Positions 13,223 through 25,220 of a stretch of DNA of 64,000 nucleotides are shown in pieces. The position numbers and the translations under genes are program-made. Under the pieces are notes generated by a model. That model was not told the DNA's origin. It made no database searches and saw nothing but the letters and a program-made list of their open reading frames with translations. The number at the start of each line of letters is the position of its first letter. The stretch's first letter is position 1. Where the stretch lies: the NCBI GenBank assembly GCA_026745465.1, contig JACYXH010000833.1, positions 1-64,000 of the forward strand. The letters run 5' to 3'. This stretch comes from Lota lota (lineage: Eukaryota > Chordata > Actinopteri > Gadiformes > Lotidae).

Positions 13223-15284
13223 TTAAAGCTGCAAGCAGCGATTACCGGGTGTCGAGGCTTGTGCAGACGAGGCAGACCAGTAAGACCAGTAAGACTTTTA
13301 CAGATTTTATAGAGTTGATGAGGTTGGAACGGCCTCAGCTTAATTGCGGTGATTTAACCTTCAATGTTTTATGAAAGTGTATCAAAGTCAGGGTTCAGCA
13401 GTTAAGCTCGTTTAACGCCTTAGAATAGAATCATAAGTGGCATAGCATTTAGACACACACGGTAGTGACAAGTGCATTGCATCGACATTGCAAACAGTTT
13501 GGTCAGTTTGATGTTGTTTTAAATCAAGGAATAAGCTGAAAGTTAATCATACAGTATGAAGATAATGATAGTAAGAGTGGTTCAATGGGATTGGAATCAT
13601 GGCATTCTAACAGTTTTGAGCCTCTGGTAGCCATGTTTTTGGGCATAATTGAAAAAGTGCGAAATGTATCTTGTTCAGAATTTCATGCTGAACAACTTTT
13701 GTATCATAGCCAAGATGATAGGAGTCCATATAGAGTTTTGAAAACGCATTTTAAGCCGATTTTGACGGTTTTCTGCCTCTGGCGGCCAGGTTGTTGCGGA
13801 TAGAAAAATTATGAGAATGCTATCCTGTTCAGACTTTCATGCCCAACAACATTTCTATTGGACTAAAGATCATAAGAATCCATACGTATGTCGAAAAACG
13901 CATTTACGTCCATTCCGACAGTTTTACGCCTCTGGCGGCCATTTTGTTGTACCAAAATTGAAAAAGTGAAGATGTCATCTTGTTCAGAATGTGATGCCCA
14001 ACATCCTTTATATGGGACTCAAGGTCATAGGAGTCCATCCTGATATCGAAAAACGCATTTACGTCCATTCTGACCGTTTGTAGCCTCTGGCGGCCATGTT
14101 GTTTTACCAAAATTGAAAGAATGAAAATGTAATCTTGTTTGGAATGTCATGCCCAACAACGTTTATATTGGACTCAAGATCATAGGAGTCCATCTTGATA
14201 TCGAAATACGCATTTACGTCAATACGACAGTATTTAGCCTCTGGTGGCTTTTTTGTTTACCCAAATTGAACATTTGACAATTTCATCTTGTTCAGAATTT
14301 CATGCCCAACAACTTATTAATTGGGTTTAAGATCATAGGAATCCATACTGATGTTGAAAAACGCATTTACGTCCATTTTGACCGTTTTTAGCCTCTGGCG
14401 GCCATATTTATTCAGCAAAATTGAAAATGTGAAAACGTCATCTTGTTCAGAATTTCATGCCCAACAACTTTTTAATTTTACTCAAGATCACAGGAGACCG
14501 TCTTGATGTCGTAAATAGCATTTAAAGCCATTCGGACAGTTTTTTGCATCTGGCGGCCATTTCGTTTTTTTAAATCAACTTAATTTTACTTGGGCAGTTG
14601 GAGTTTATGACCTTGATTATTTCACAGTTGGTCCCGCTCCAATCAAACAATCAATCTAGGAGCTATGGTCATTTTAGCCATAACCACGCCCTTTTTGATG
14701 CCACGCCCCAATTAAAAAATGATGGGGGCCATCTTGTTTAGAATTTACTTCTAAGAAACTTTATAATTGGGTTCAAGATCATATGACTCTATCTTCATGT
14801 CGATATAAGCATTTTAGTTTTTAGGCCACACCCTTTTCGATTTTAATGACTCCTATTGGCTATTACTTTTAGTGTACAGACTTCACTTCTCGTCATATGA
14901 AGGATATAGGGCTATAGATGATGTCTGCCAAAGGATTTATTTCTATCTCAAAAAACCTAGGATTCTTAGGGATTTTAGTGTTTTTCTTAAAATTCAAAAT
15001 GGCGGGAAATCTATCCTGGCGGAAGTCATAGGTTCTTGAGGCAGATTTGTTTAGCATAAGGAGATGCATATATGGTTAAAATTTCATGACTCTAGGTCAA
15101 AGGGGTCAGGAGATATGCTTGTTCAAAGTTTGCATTTTCAGACGATTGCTATAGCGCCACCTTTGGGCCGATCACTGCAATTTTTTCATACATATCTTCT
15201 GTTGTCTACTTCTACAGCTGTAGCAAGTTTCAGAACTTTGAACACAGCGGTTTAGGCTGTGTAAGTCGATTTTGGCGGAATAAT
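13223..15284 (+). repeat. Array unit 7
   Basis: Standard 2.06-kb unit. Its 5' half is nearly identical to the 5' half of unit 9, including the rare variants AATTGAAAAAGTGCGAAATG and CATAGCCAAGATGAT. No tail module separates it from unit 8. Confidence 0.85.
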
Positions 15285-15304
15285 AATAATAATAATAATA
15301 ATAA

Positions 15305-17359
15305 TTAAAGCTGCAAGCAGCGATTACCGGGTGTCGAGGCTTGTGCAGACGAGGCAGACCAGTAAGACCAGTAAGACTTTTACAGATTTTATAGAGTTGA
15401 TGAGGTTGGAACGGCCTCAGCTTAATTGCGGTGATTTAGCCTTCAATGTTTTAAGAAAGTGTATCAAAGTCAGGGTTCAGCAGTTACGCTCGTTTAACGC
15501 TTTAAAATAGAATCATAACTGGCATAGCATTTAGACACACACGGTAGTGACAAGTGCATTGCATCAACATTGCAAACAGTTTGGTCAGTTTGGTGTTGTT
15601 TTAAATCAAGGAATAAGCTGAAAGTTAATCATACAGTATGAAGATAATGATAGTAAGAGTGGTTCAATGGGATTGGAATCATGGCATTCTAACAGTTTTG
15701 AGCCTCTGGTAGCCATGTTTTTGGGCATAATTGGAAATGTGAGAAATGTATCTTGTTCAGAATGTTATGCTGAACAACTTTTGTATCATACTGAAGATGA
15801 TAGGAGTCCACATAGAGTTTTGAAAACCCATTTTAAGTCGATTTTGACGGTTTTCTGCCTCTGGCGGCCAGGTTGTTGCGGATAGAAAAATTATGAGAAT
15901 GCTATCCTGTTCAGAATTACATGCCCAACAACATTCCTATTGGACTAAAGATCATAGGAATCCATACGTATGTCGAAAAACCCATTTACGTCCATTCCGA
16001 CAGTTTTACGCCTCTGTCGGCCATTTTGTTGTACCACAATTGAAAAAGTGAAGATGTCATCTTGTTCAGAATTTGATGCCCAACAACCTTTATATTGGAC
16101 TCAAGGTCATAGGAATCCATACGTATGTCGAAAAACGCATTTACGTCCATTCTGACCGTTTGTAGCCTCTGGCGGCCATGTTGTTTTACCAAAATAGAAA
16201 AAGTGAAAATGTAATGTTGTTCATAATGTCATGCCCAACAACGTTTATATTGGACTCAAGATCATAGGAGTCCATCTTGATATCGAAAAACGCATTTACG
16301 TCAATTCGACAGTATTTAGCCTCTGGTGGCTTTTTTGTTTAACCAAATTGAACATTTGACAATTTCATCTTGTTCAGAATTTCATGCCCAACAACTTATT
16401 AATTGGGTTTAAGATCATAGGAATCCATACTGATGTTGAAAAACGCATTTACGTCCATTTTGACCGTTTTTAGCCTCTGGCGGCCATATTTATTCAGCAA
16501 AATTGAAAATGTGAAAACGTCATCTTGTTCAGAATTTCATGCCCAACAACTTTTTAATTTTACTCAAGATCATAGGAGACCGTCTTGATGTCGTAAATAG
16601 CATTTAAAGCCATTCGGACAGTTTTTTGCATCTGGCGGCCATTTTGTTTTTTTAAATCAACTTAATTTTACTTGGGCAGTTGGAGTTTATGACCTTGATT
16701 ATTTCACAGTTGGTCCCGCTCAAATCAAACAATCAGTCTAGGAGCTATGGTCATTTTAGCCATAACCACGCCCTTTTTGATGCCACGCCCCAATTAAAAA
16801 ATGATGGGTGCCATCTTGTTTAGAATTTACTTCTAAAAAACTTTGTAATTGGGTTCAAGATCATAGGACTCTATCTTCATGTCGATATAAGCATTTAAGT
16901 TTTTAGGCCACACCCTTTTCGACTTTAATGACTCCTATTGGCTATTACTTTTAGTGTACAGACTTCCCTTCTCGTCATATGAAGGGTATAGGGCTATAGA
17001 TGATGTCTGCCAAAGGATTTATGTCTATCTCAAAAAGCCTAGGATTCTTAGGGATTTTAGTGTTTTTCTTAAAATTCAAAATGGCGGGAAATCTATCCTG
17101 GCGGAAGTCATAGGTTCTTGAGGCAGATTTGTTTAGCATGAGGAGATGCATATATGGTTAAAGTTTCATGACTCTAGGTCAAAGGGGTCAGGAGATATGC
17201 TTGTTCAAAGTTTGCATTTTCAGACGATTGCTATAGCGCCACCTTTGGGCCGATCACTGCAATTTTTTCACACAGATCTTCTATTGTCTACTTCTACAGC
17301 TGTAGCAAGTTTCAGACCTTTGGTCACAGCGGTTTAGGCTGTGTAAGTCGATTTTGGCG

Positions 17360-17364
<5 letters not shown>
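15305..17364 (+). repeat. Array unit 8
   Basis: Standard 2.06-kb unit with seven subrepeats, bounded on both sides by TAA microsatellite only. Confidence 0.85.
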
Positions 17365-17410
<46 letters not shown>

Positions 17411-17411
<1 letters not shown>

Positions 17412-19470
17412 TAAAGCTGCAAGCAGCGATTACCGGGTGTCGAGGCTTGTGCAGACGAGGCAGACCAGTAAGACCAGTAAGACTTTTACAGATTTTATAG
17501 AGTTGATGAGGTTGGAACGGCCTCAGCTTAATTGCGGTGATTTAGCCTTCAATGTTTTATGAAAGTGTATCAAAGTCAGGGTTCAGCAGTTACGCTCGTT
17601 TAACGCCTTAGAATAGAATCATAAGTGGCATAGCATTTAGACACACACGGTAGTGACAAGTGCATTGCATCGACATTGCAAACAGTTTGGTCAGTTTGGT
17701 GTTGTTTTAAATCAAGGAATAAGCTGAAAGTTAATCATACAGTATGAAGATAATGATAGTAAGAGTGGTTCAATGGGATTGGAATCATGGCATTCTAACA
17801 GTTTTGAGCCTCTGGTAGCCATGTTTTTGGGCATAATTGAAAAAGTGCGAAATGTATCTTGTTCAGAATTTCATGCTGAACAACTTTTGTATCATAGCCA
17901 AGATGATAGGAGTCCATATAGAGTTTTGAAAACGCATTTTAAGCCGATTTTGACGGTTTTCTGCCTCTGGCGGCCAGGTTGTTGCGGATAGAAAAATTAT
18001 GAGAATGCTATCCTGTTCAGACTTTCATGCCCAACAACATTTCTATTGGACTAAAGATCATAAGAATCCATACGTATGTCGAAAAACGCATTTACGTCCA
18101 TTACGACAGTTTTACACCTCTGGCGGCCATTTTGTTGTACCAAAATTGAAAAAGTGAAGATGTCATCTTGTTCAAAATGTGATGCCCAACAACCTTTAAA
18201 TGGGACTCAAGGTCATAGGAGTCCATCCTGATATCGAAAAACGCATTTACGTCCATTCTGACCGTTTATAGCCTCTGGCGGCCATGTTGTTTTACCAAAA
18301 TAGAAAAAGTGAAAATGTAATCTTGTTTGGAATGTCATGCCCAACAACGTTTATATTGGACTCAAGATCATAGGAGTCCATCTTGATATCGAAAAACGCA
18401 TTTACGTCAATACGACAGTATTTAGCCTCTGGTGGCTTTTTTGTTTAACCAAATTGAACATTTGACAAGTTCATCTTGTTCAGAATTTCATGCCCAACAA
18501 CTTATTAACTGGGTTTAAGATCATAGGAATCCATACTGATGTTGAAAAACGCATTTACGTCCATTTTGACCGTTTTTAGCCTCTGGCGGCCATATTTATT
18601 CAGCAAAATTGAAAATGTGAAAACGTCATCTTGTTCAGAATTTCATGCCCAACAACTTTGTAATTTTACGCAAGATGATAGGAGACCGTCTTGATGTCGA
18701 AAATAGCATTTAAAGCCATTCGGACAGTTTTTTGCATCTGGCGGCCATTTTGTTTTTTTAAATCACTTTAATTTTACTTAGGCAGTTGAAGTTTATGACC
18801 TTGAATATTTCACAGTTGGTCCCGCTCAAATCAAACAATCAGTCTAGGAGCTATGGCCATTTTAGCCATAACCACGCCCTTTTTGATGCCACGCCCCAAT
18901 TAAAAAATGATGGGGGCCATCTTGTTTAGAATTTACATCTAAGAAACTTTGTAATTGGGTTCAAGATCATAGGACTCTATCTTCATGTCGATATAAGCAT
19001 TTTAGTTTTTAGGCCACACCCTTTTCGACTTTAATGACTCCTATTGGCTATTCCTTTTAGTGTACAAACTTCGTTTATCGTTAGGTGACCGGCATTGTTC
19101 TACTAATGACGTATGTCAAAGGATTATTATCTATTTCAAAAAACCTAGGATCCTTAGGGATTAAAGTGTTTTTCACAAAATTCAAAATGGCGGGAAATCT
19201 ATCCTGGCGGAAGTCATAGGTTCTTGAGGCAGATTTGTTCAGCATGAGGAGATGCATATATGGTTAAAGTTTCATGACTGTAGGTTAAAGATGTCATGAG
19301 ATATGCTTGTTCAAAGTTTGCATTTTCAGACGATTGCTATAGCGCCACCTTTGGGCCGATCACTACGATTTTTTCACACAGATCTTCTGCTGTCTACTTC
19401 TACAGCTGTGCAAAGTTTCATAAAACGTGGCTGAGCGGTTTAGGCTGTATAAGTCGATTTTGGCGGAATA
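17411..19470 (+). repeat. Array unit 9 (mosaic)
   Basis: A 2.06-kb unit whose first kilobase matches unit 7 and whose last kilobase matches the unit 2 subtype (AATCACTTTAATTTTACTTA, GTTTATCGTTAGGTGA). The switch lies at roughly 18.4-18.65 kb. Confidence 0.8.
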
Positions 19471-19672
19471 ATAATAATAATAATAAAACTAACAATTACA
19501 ATAGGTTGTCTTGGACTTCGTCCTCGACACCCTAATAATAATAATAATAAAACTAACAATTACAATAGGTTGTCTTGCACTTCGTGCTCGACACCCTAAT
19601 AATAAAACTAACAATAACAATAGGTTGTCTTGCACTTCGTGCTCGACACCCTAATAATAATAATAATAATAA
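19471..19672 (+). repeat. Tail-module array, three copies, one with altered hairpin
   Basis: Three tail modules. In the first, both hairpin arms are changed (GGAC-TTC-GTCC instead of GCAC-TTC-GTGC), so pairing is kept. Confidence 0.85.
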
Positions 19673-20335
19673 TTAAAGCTGCAAGCAGCATTTAGCGGGT
19701 GTCGAGGTTTGTGCTGACGAGGCAGACCAGTAAGACTTTTAAAGATTTTATACAGTTGATGAGGTTGGAATGGCCTCAGCTCAATTGCGGTGATTGGCCT
19801 TCGATGTCTTGTGAAAGTGTATCAAAGTCAGGGTTCAGCAGTTACGCTTCTTTAACGCTTTAAAATAGAATGATAACCGGCATAGCATTTAGACACACAC
19901 ACACACAAAAGTGGCAAGTGCATTGCATCAACATTGCAAACAGTTAGGTCAGTGCTTACTGCTGACATTGTACTGTATTGTTTTTGGTTTAAATCAAGGA
20001 ATAAGCTTTACTTTGATCAAACACTGTTTAGAAAAGTGAGAGTAAAGTTTTATATATTGTCATACAGTATGAAGATAATGATAGTTAATGGGTTGTTTTT
20101 AATGTAATGACAGCTTCACACAGACACACACACACACAAACACACTTTAGGTTTACTTTGACCAAACACTGTAATGGATTGTTGTTAATGTAATGACAGC
20201 TTCAGACACACACACACTTTAGGTTTACTTTGATAAAACACTGTTTAGAAAAGTGAGAGTAAAGTTTTATATATTGTCATACAGTATGAAGATAATGATA
20301 GTTAATGGGTTGTTTTTAATGTAATGACAGCTTCA

Positions 20336-20369
<34 letters not shown>

Positions 20370-22555
20370 CTATGCCAGTTATGATTTTATTGTAAACTGT
20401 TTTCAAAGAAATGATAGCTTCAGACACACACACACACTTTAGGTTTACTTTGATCAAAAACTGTATAGAAAATTGAGAGAAAAGTATTATATATTGTCAT
20501 ACAGTATGAAGATAATGATAGTTAATGGGTTGTTTTTAATGTAATGACAGCTTCAGACACACACACACACTAGCTATGCCAGTTATGATGTTATTGTAAA
20601 CTGTTTTTAAAGAAATGATAGCTTCAGACACACACACACACTTTAGGTTTACTTTGATCAAACACTGTTTAGAAAAGTAAGAGAAAAGTATTATATATTG
20701 TCATACAGTATGAAGATAATGATAGTTAATGGGTTGTTTTTAATGTAATGACAGCTTCAGACACACACACACTTTAGGTTTACTTTGATAAAACACTGTT
20801 TAGAAAAGTGAGAGTAAAGTTTTATATATTGTCATACAGTATGAAGATAACGATAGTTAGAGTTGTTCAATGGGATTGGAATCACGGCATGGTAACAGGT
20901 TTGAGCCTCTAGCAGCCATGTTTTTGGGCATAATTGGAAAAGTGAAATATCTATGTTGTTCGGAATTTCATGCTGAACAACTTTTCTATTATAGTCAAGA
21001 TGATTAGAGTCCATATAGATTTGTGAAAACGCATTTTAAGCCCATTCTGACGGTTTTCTGTCTCTGGCGGCCATGTTGTTTTACCAAAATAAAATTGTGA
21101 AAATGTACTCTTGTTCAGAATTCCATGGCCAACAACTTTTCTATTGTACTGAAGATGATAGGAGTCCATATAGATTTTTGAAAACGCATTTTAAGGCCGT
21201 TCGGACGGTTTTCTGTCTCTGGCGGCCATTTTGTTTTAGCAAAATTAAAATCTGAAAATTAATTCTTGTTCAGAATTCCATGGCCAACAACATTTGTATT
21301 GGACACAAGATCATAGGACACAATATTGATGTCGATATAAGCATTTTAGTGTTCGGCGTGGTTAAGCCACACCTTCTTTCAAAGTTAATGGCTCCTGGGG
21401 GCCTTATGCTTTATTGCACAGACATTTCGTGAGAACATATTAAAGACATTGGTCCATAGATTATGTGTGCCAAAGGATTTCTGTTTATCTTAAGAAACGT
21501 AGGAGCCCTACTGATTTTAATGTTTTTGACAAAATTCAAAATGGCGAAAAATCCATCATGGCGGAAGTCATAGGTTCTTGAGGCACATTTGTTCAGCATG
21601 TGAAGGTGCATATTTGAGCAAAGTTTCATGACTTTAGGTCAAAGGGGTCAGGAGATATGCTTGTTCAAAGTTTGCATTTTCAGACGATTGCTATAGCGCC
21701 ACCTTTGGGCCAATCAGTGCAATTCTTTCACACAGATATTCTGTAGTCCTCCTCTACAGCTGTAGCAAGTATTCATAAAACGTGTTAAAAAAATTTTTTT
21801 GTCTAAGTCTGGCGGCCATGTTGTTTTGTCAATCAACTTAAATCTTACTTAAGCATTTAGGGCTTTGATCCCTGATTGTGTGACAGTTGGTCCCGCTCAA
21901 ATCCAACAATTCTTCTAGGAACTGTGGTCATTTTAGTCAAAAACCACGCCCTCTTGATGCCACGCCCCAATTGAAAAAACATGGGTACCATCTTGTTTAG
22001 AATTTAATGATGAACAATGTTTGTATTGGGGTCAAGATCATAGGACTCCACCTTCATGTCGATATAAGCATTTTTGTGTTTGGCGTTGTTAGGCCACACC
22101 TTCTTTCAAAGTTAATGGCTCCTGGGGGCCTTATGCTTTATTGCACAGACTTTTACTGAGTTCATATTAAAGATATTGGTCCAAAGAGTATGTGTGCTCA
22201 AGGATTTCTGTGTATCTAAAAAAACCTAGGGCTTTTACATTTTTTCATGTTTCTCACAAAATTCAAAATGGCGGAAAATCCATCATGGCGGAAGTCATAG
22301 GTTCTTGAGGAATATTTGTTCAGCATGGGGAGATGCATATATGGTCAAAGTTTTATGACTGTAGGTCAATGGGGTCAGGAGATATGCTTGTTCAAAGTTT
22401 GCATTTTCATGCGATTGCTATAGCGCCACCTTTGGGCCAATCAGTGCAATTCTTTCACACAGATCTTCTGTTGTCGTCCTATACAGGTTTAGCAAGTTTT
22501 TTTCAGAATTAACCAAGCGGTTTAGGCTGTATAAGTCAAACACTGTGCATAAAAA
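19673..22555 (+). repeat. Array unit 10, longest and most diverged
   Basis: About 2.9 kb. The start is GCAGCATTTAGCGGG rather than GCAGCGATTACCGGG, a CA-rich block fills 19,885-20,830, and the 3' domain occurs twice: GGTCCCGCTCAAATC-type and CTATAGCGCCACC-type landmarks recur at about 21.7 and 22.4 kb. It is a candidate for an older or compound copy at the array boundary. Confidence 0.75.
19885..20830 (+). repeat. CA-rich internal tandem block of unit 10
   Basis: Six or so degenerate copies of the module seen in unit 4: CA run, CTTTAGGTTTACTTTGAT, TATATATTGTCATACAGTATG and TAATGTAATGACAGCTTCA. It is larger than the unit 4 version. Confidence 0.75.
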
Positions 22556-23175
22556 TAATAATAATAATATCAGCAATAACAAGAGGTTGTCTTGGACTTC
22601 GTCCTCGACACCCTAATAAAACTAACAATAACAATAGGTTGTCTTGCACTTCGTGCTCGACACCCTAATAATAATAATAAAACTAACAATTACAATAGGT
22701 TGTCTTGCACTTCGTGCTCGACACCCTAATAATAAAACTAACAATTACAATAGGTTGTCTTGCACTTCGTGCTCGACACCCTAATAACAATAGGTTGTCT
22801 TGCACTTCGTGCTCGACACCCTAATAAAACTAACAATTACAATAGGTTGTCTTGCACTTCGTGCTCGACACCCTAATAATAATAATAATAAAACTAACAA
22901 TTACAATAGGTTGTCTTGCACTTCGTGCTCGACACCCTAATAATAATAAAACTAACAATTACAATAGGTTGTCTTGCACTTCGTGCTCGACACCCTAATA
23001 AAACTAACAATTACAATAGGTTGTCTTGCACTTCGTGCTCGACACCCTAATAATAATAATAATAAAACTAACAATTACAATAGGTTGTCTTGCACTTCGT
23101 GCTCGACACCCTAATAATAATAATAATAAAACTAACAATTACAATAGGTTGTCTTGCACTTCGTGCTCGACACCC

Positions 23176-23213
<38 letters not shown>

Positions 23214-23694
23214 CTAACAATTACAATAGGTTGTCTTGCACTTCGTGCTCGACACCCTAATAATAAAACTAACAATTACAATAGGTTGTCTTGCACTTCG
23301 TGCTCGACACCCTAATAATAATAAAACTAACAATTACAATAGGTTGTCTTGCACTTCGTGCTCGACACCCTAATAATAAAACTAACAATTACAATAGGTT
23401 GTCTTGGACTTCGTCCTCGACACCCTAATAAAACTAACAATTACAATAGGTTGTCTTGCACTTCGTGCTCGACACCCTAATAAAACTAACAATTACAATA
23501 GGTTGTCTTGCACTTCGTGCTCGACACCCTAATAATAATAATAATAAAACTAACAATTACAATAGGTTGTCTTGCACTTCGTGCTCGACACCCTAACAAT
23601 TACAATAGGTTGTCTTGCACTTCGTGCTCGACACCCTAAAAAACTAACAATTACAATAGGTTGTCTTGCACTTCGTGCTCGACACCCTAATAAA
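22556..23694 (+). repeat. Terminal expansion of the tail module, 20 copies
   Basis: Twenty copies of the hairpin tail module with TAA spacers of 0-11 repeats. Two copies (near 22,592 and 23,404) have the paired GGAC/GTCC arms instead of GCAC/GTGC. The array ends at CGACACCCTAATAAATAGAC and unrelated GC-rich sequence follows. Confidence 0.9.
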
Positions 23695-24120
23695 TAGACA
23701 CATTTTACATTGCATATGTGTCATGCCGTCCACTTCCGCCACCTAGCGGGTGCCGGCAGTCACTACTCCACCTGCTCCCTCTTTCCCGCTGTTTCCACAC
23801 CGGCCGTCAACCACCAATCACCGGCCCCCTATTCCTCCCCTGGATCTCCGAGCAGCCGGCGCTGGTTCGTGGTTCACTCTGCTCCCGTCAGTGTCTTGGT
23901 TCCCGGCTCTAGAGTACTGGTCCTTTCCCTGTTCCTGCCTTGTGACCCGTTCTCTCCCTTTGCCTCGCTGTCCGCCTGATTTCCTGCCCGTTGCCGTACC
24001 CTGCCTGTCTGACCGCTCTCTGCCTGCTTAGCCCCCCGGCTTGCCTGTTTCTCGCTCGCAGTAAACTCCCTTTGTACCTCTCCGCCTCCCTGTGTCGCTC
24101 TGTTCCGCGTGTATCCCTTT
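23695..24120. repeat. GC-rich dispersed repeat block
   Basis: C/T-rich sequence. Its first 170 bp (CCGTCCACTTCCGCCACCTA, then AGCAGCCGGCGC) match 54,200-54,345. The open frames here overlap in three frames and show no domain. Probably a transposable-element fragment; family not recognised. Confidence 0.5.
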
Positions 24121-24191
24121 AAATAAAACAACACACAATAACACATTACATCTTTACAAAATAACGTGAATGAAGACAAACACAGCCACAA

Positions 24192-24257
<66 letters not shown>

Positions 24258-24296
24258 CGTTGGTTCACAGTGGAAAACAATTGAATAGTTGAACAA
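24121..24296. repeat. Dispersed block with (CT)n tract
   Basis: AACACACAATAACACATTAC and CTTTACAAAATAACGTGAA also occur near 47,250 and 50,525 (direct) and near 61,500 (inverted). Here the block ends in about 56 bp of perfect CT repeat (24,197-24,252). Confidence 0.6.
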
Positions 24297-24299
24297 TAA

Positions 24300-24590
24300 C
24301 TTCTCTAAAATGGTGAGATGTAGTCGTTATTTGCGACTGGAACTGGGATTCATCGGCGTGGATCGACGCTGGTTTCCGGGGCTTCCCCGAATACTATTCA
24401 TCCAGCCCCGATCCAATATTCAACAAAAGAAGAAGAAGAGAGAACAGATCTGTTTATTGCCGCTACGCTCGCTGCAGGAACGCGCCCCGGCGTGCACGCG
24501 CACAGTGCACACACGAGCAGCAGAGCTATGAGAGCAGCAGACAGCGGATTCGGTCAGAGTAGGAAGTAGAGGAAGCAGCGCTCCGGGTTT
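24300..24590. repeat. Dispersed repeat R-A, copy 1
   Basis: Shares TTATTTGCGACTGGAACTGG, CCAGCCCCGATCCAATATTC, TTTATTGCCGCTACGCTCGC and CACACGAGCAGCAGAGCTAT with 53,340-53,580 (direct) and 62,236-62,445 (inverted). No coding capacity; LTR-like or MITE-like origin is possible. Confidence 0.65.

Positions 24591-24592
<2 letters not shown>

Positions 24593-24634
<42 letters not shown>
24593..24634. repeat. (GT)n microsatellite
   Basis: Uninterrupted GT dinucleotide repeat at the edge of repeat R-A. Confidence 0.95.
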
Positions 24635-24636
<2 letters not shown>

Positions 24637-24659
24637 CGGTAAAGTGACATTTGATGGTC

Positions 24660-25112
24660 ATATTTTGTACAGCTGCATTTGTACATGCAACTGCACAGCT
24701 GCATTTTAAAAAGAGACTAACTATATGTTCTGTATTATGTATATAGTTCGTATGTATTTTATCAATTGTTTCTTATTTAAATTATTATATTTTCGTATTT
24801 CTTTTTCTTTTTTGTTATAGTTGACAAACTTTGCACTCAAAACACTTACAATTCTGCTGAGAGTGTGAGTGCAGTATGAATATATGTGTGTATATTACTC
24901 TGTGTGTGTGTGTGTGTCTATTAAATAAACAATGTTAATTAGTTAAATAAGTCACTTCTCTTCCAAGGCGCGGGCATCAACCAGTAGAAACAGAGTGAAG
25001 CATTTGAGCCACTGCAGCAGTCAGAGTAGCCATGTTGAGTCAAACAACACAATGTTAGACGCTGTGGAGACAATGTTGGTGGTTTCCTCTTGACAAGTTA
25101 ACACCACAGACT
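24660..25112. repeat. AT-rich dispersed block
   Basis: GTACAGCTGCATTT, ATTGTTTCTTATTTAAAT and TTGTTATAGTT recur in the same order at 62,786-63,125, where a foldback insertion interrupts them. A short GT run lies at 24,900-24,918. I see no gene. Confidence 0.5.

Positions 25113-25163
<51 letters not shown>
25113..25163. repeat. (GT)n microsatellite
   Basis: About 50 bp of GT repeat, upstream of the TRIM 5'-end remnant. Confidence 0.95.
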
Positions 25164-25166
<3 letters not shown>

Positions 25167-25220
25167 AGGAACAATGAGTAAAAACCACTGCGCTAGCTAG
25201 CAGGGGAGGACAGGAAGTCT

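Larger units (their letters stand above)
1..23694 (+). repeat. Tandem array of ten 1.6-2.9 kb non-autonomous repeat units
   Basis: Ten head-to-tail units each begin at TTAAAGCTGCAAGCAGC and end near GGCGGAATAATAATAA. Inside a unit lie about seven degenerate subrepeats of roughly 150 bp, marked by GCCTCTGGCGGCCAT and CATGCCCAACAAC, then a non-repeated 3' part with the landmarks GGTCCCGCTCAAATC, CAAAATGGCGG and CTATAGCGCCACCTTTGGG. Units are separated by (TAA)n and, at some junctions, by a hairpin-bearing tail module. GGGTGTCGAG near the 5' end is the exact complement of CTCGACACCC in the tail, so the element has short subterminal inverted repeats. From memory, related sequences are scattered widely in teleost genomes; I see no transposase, helicase or reverse transcriptase. 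Open frames of 60-104 codons inside are unconserved in frame and not called genes. Confidence 0.9.

Noticed and set aside
583-19535. Dozens of 60-104 codon open frames within the tandem array, some nearly identical between units
   Set aside because: They fall in the degenerate 150-bp repeats, occur on both strands, change frame between units and show no domain; their similarity is inherited from the DNA repeat.
22556-23694. CRISPR-like pattern of regular repeats with variable spacers
   Set aside because: The spacers are only TAA runs, the host is clearly a vertebrate, and the repeats are the 3' tail of the adjacent element.
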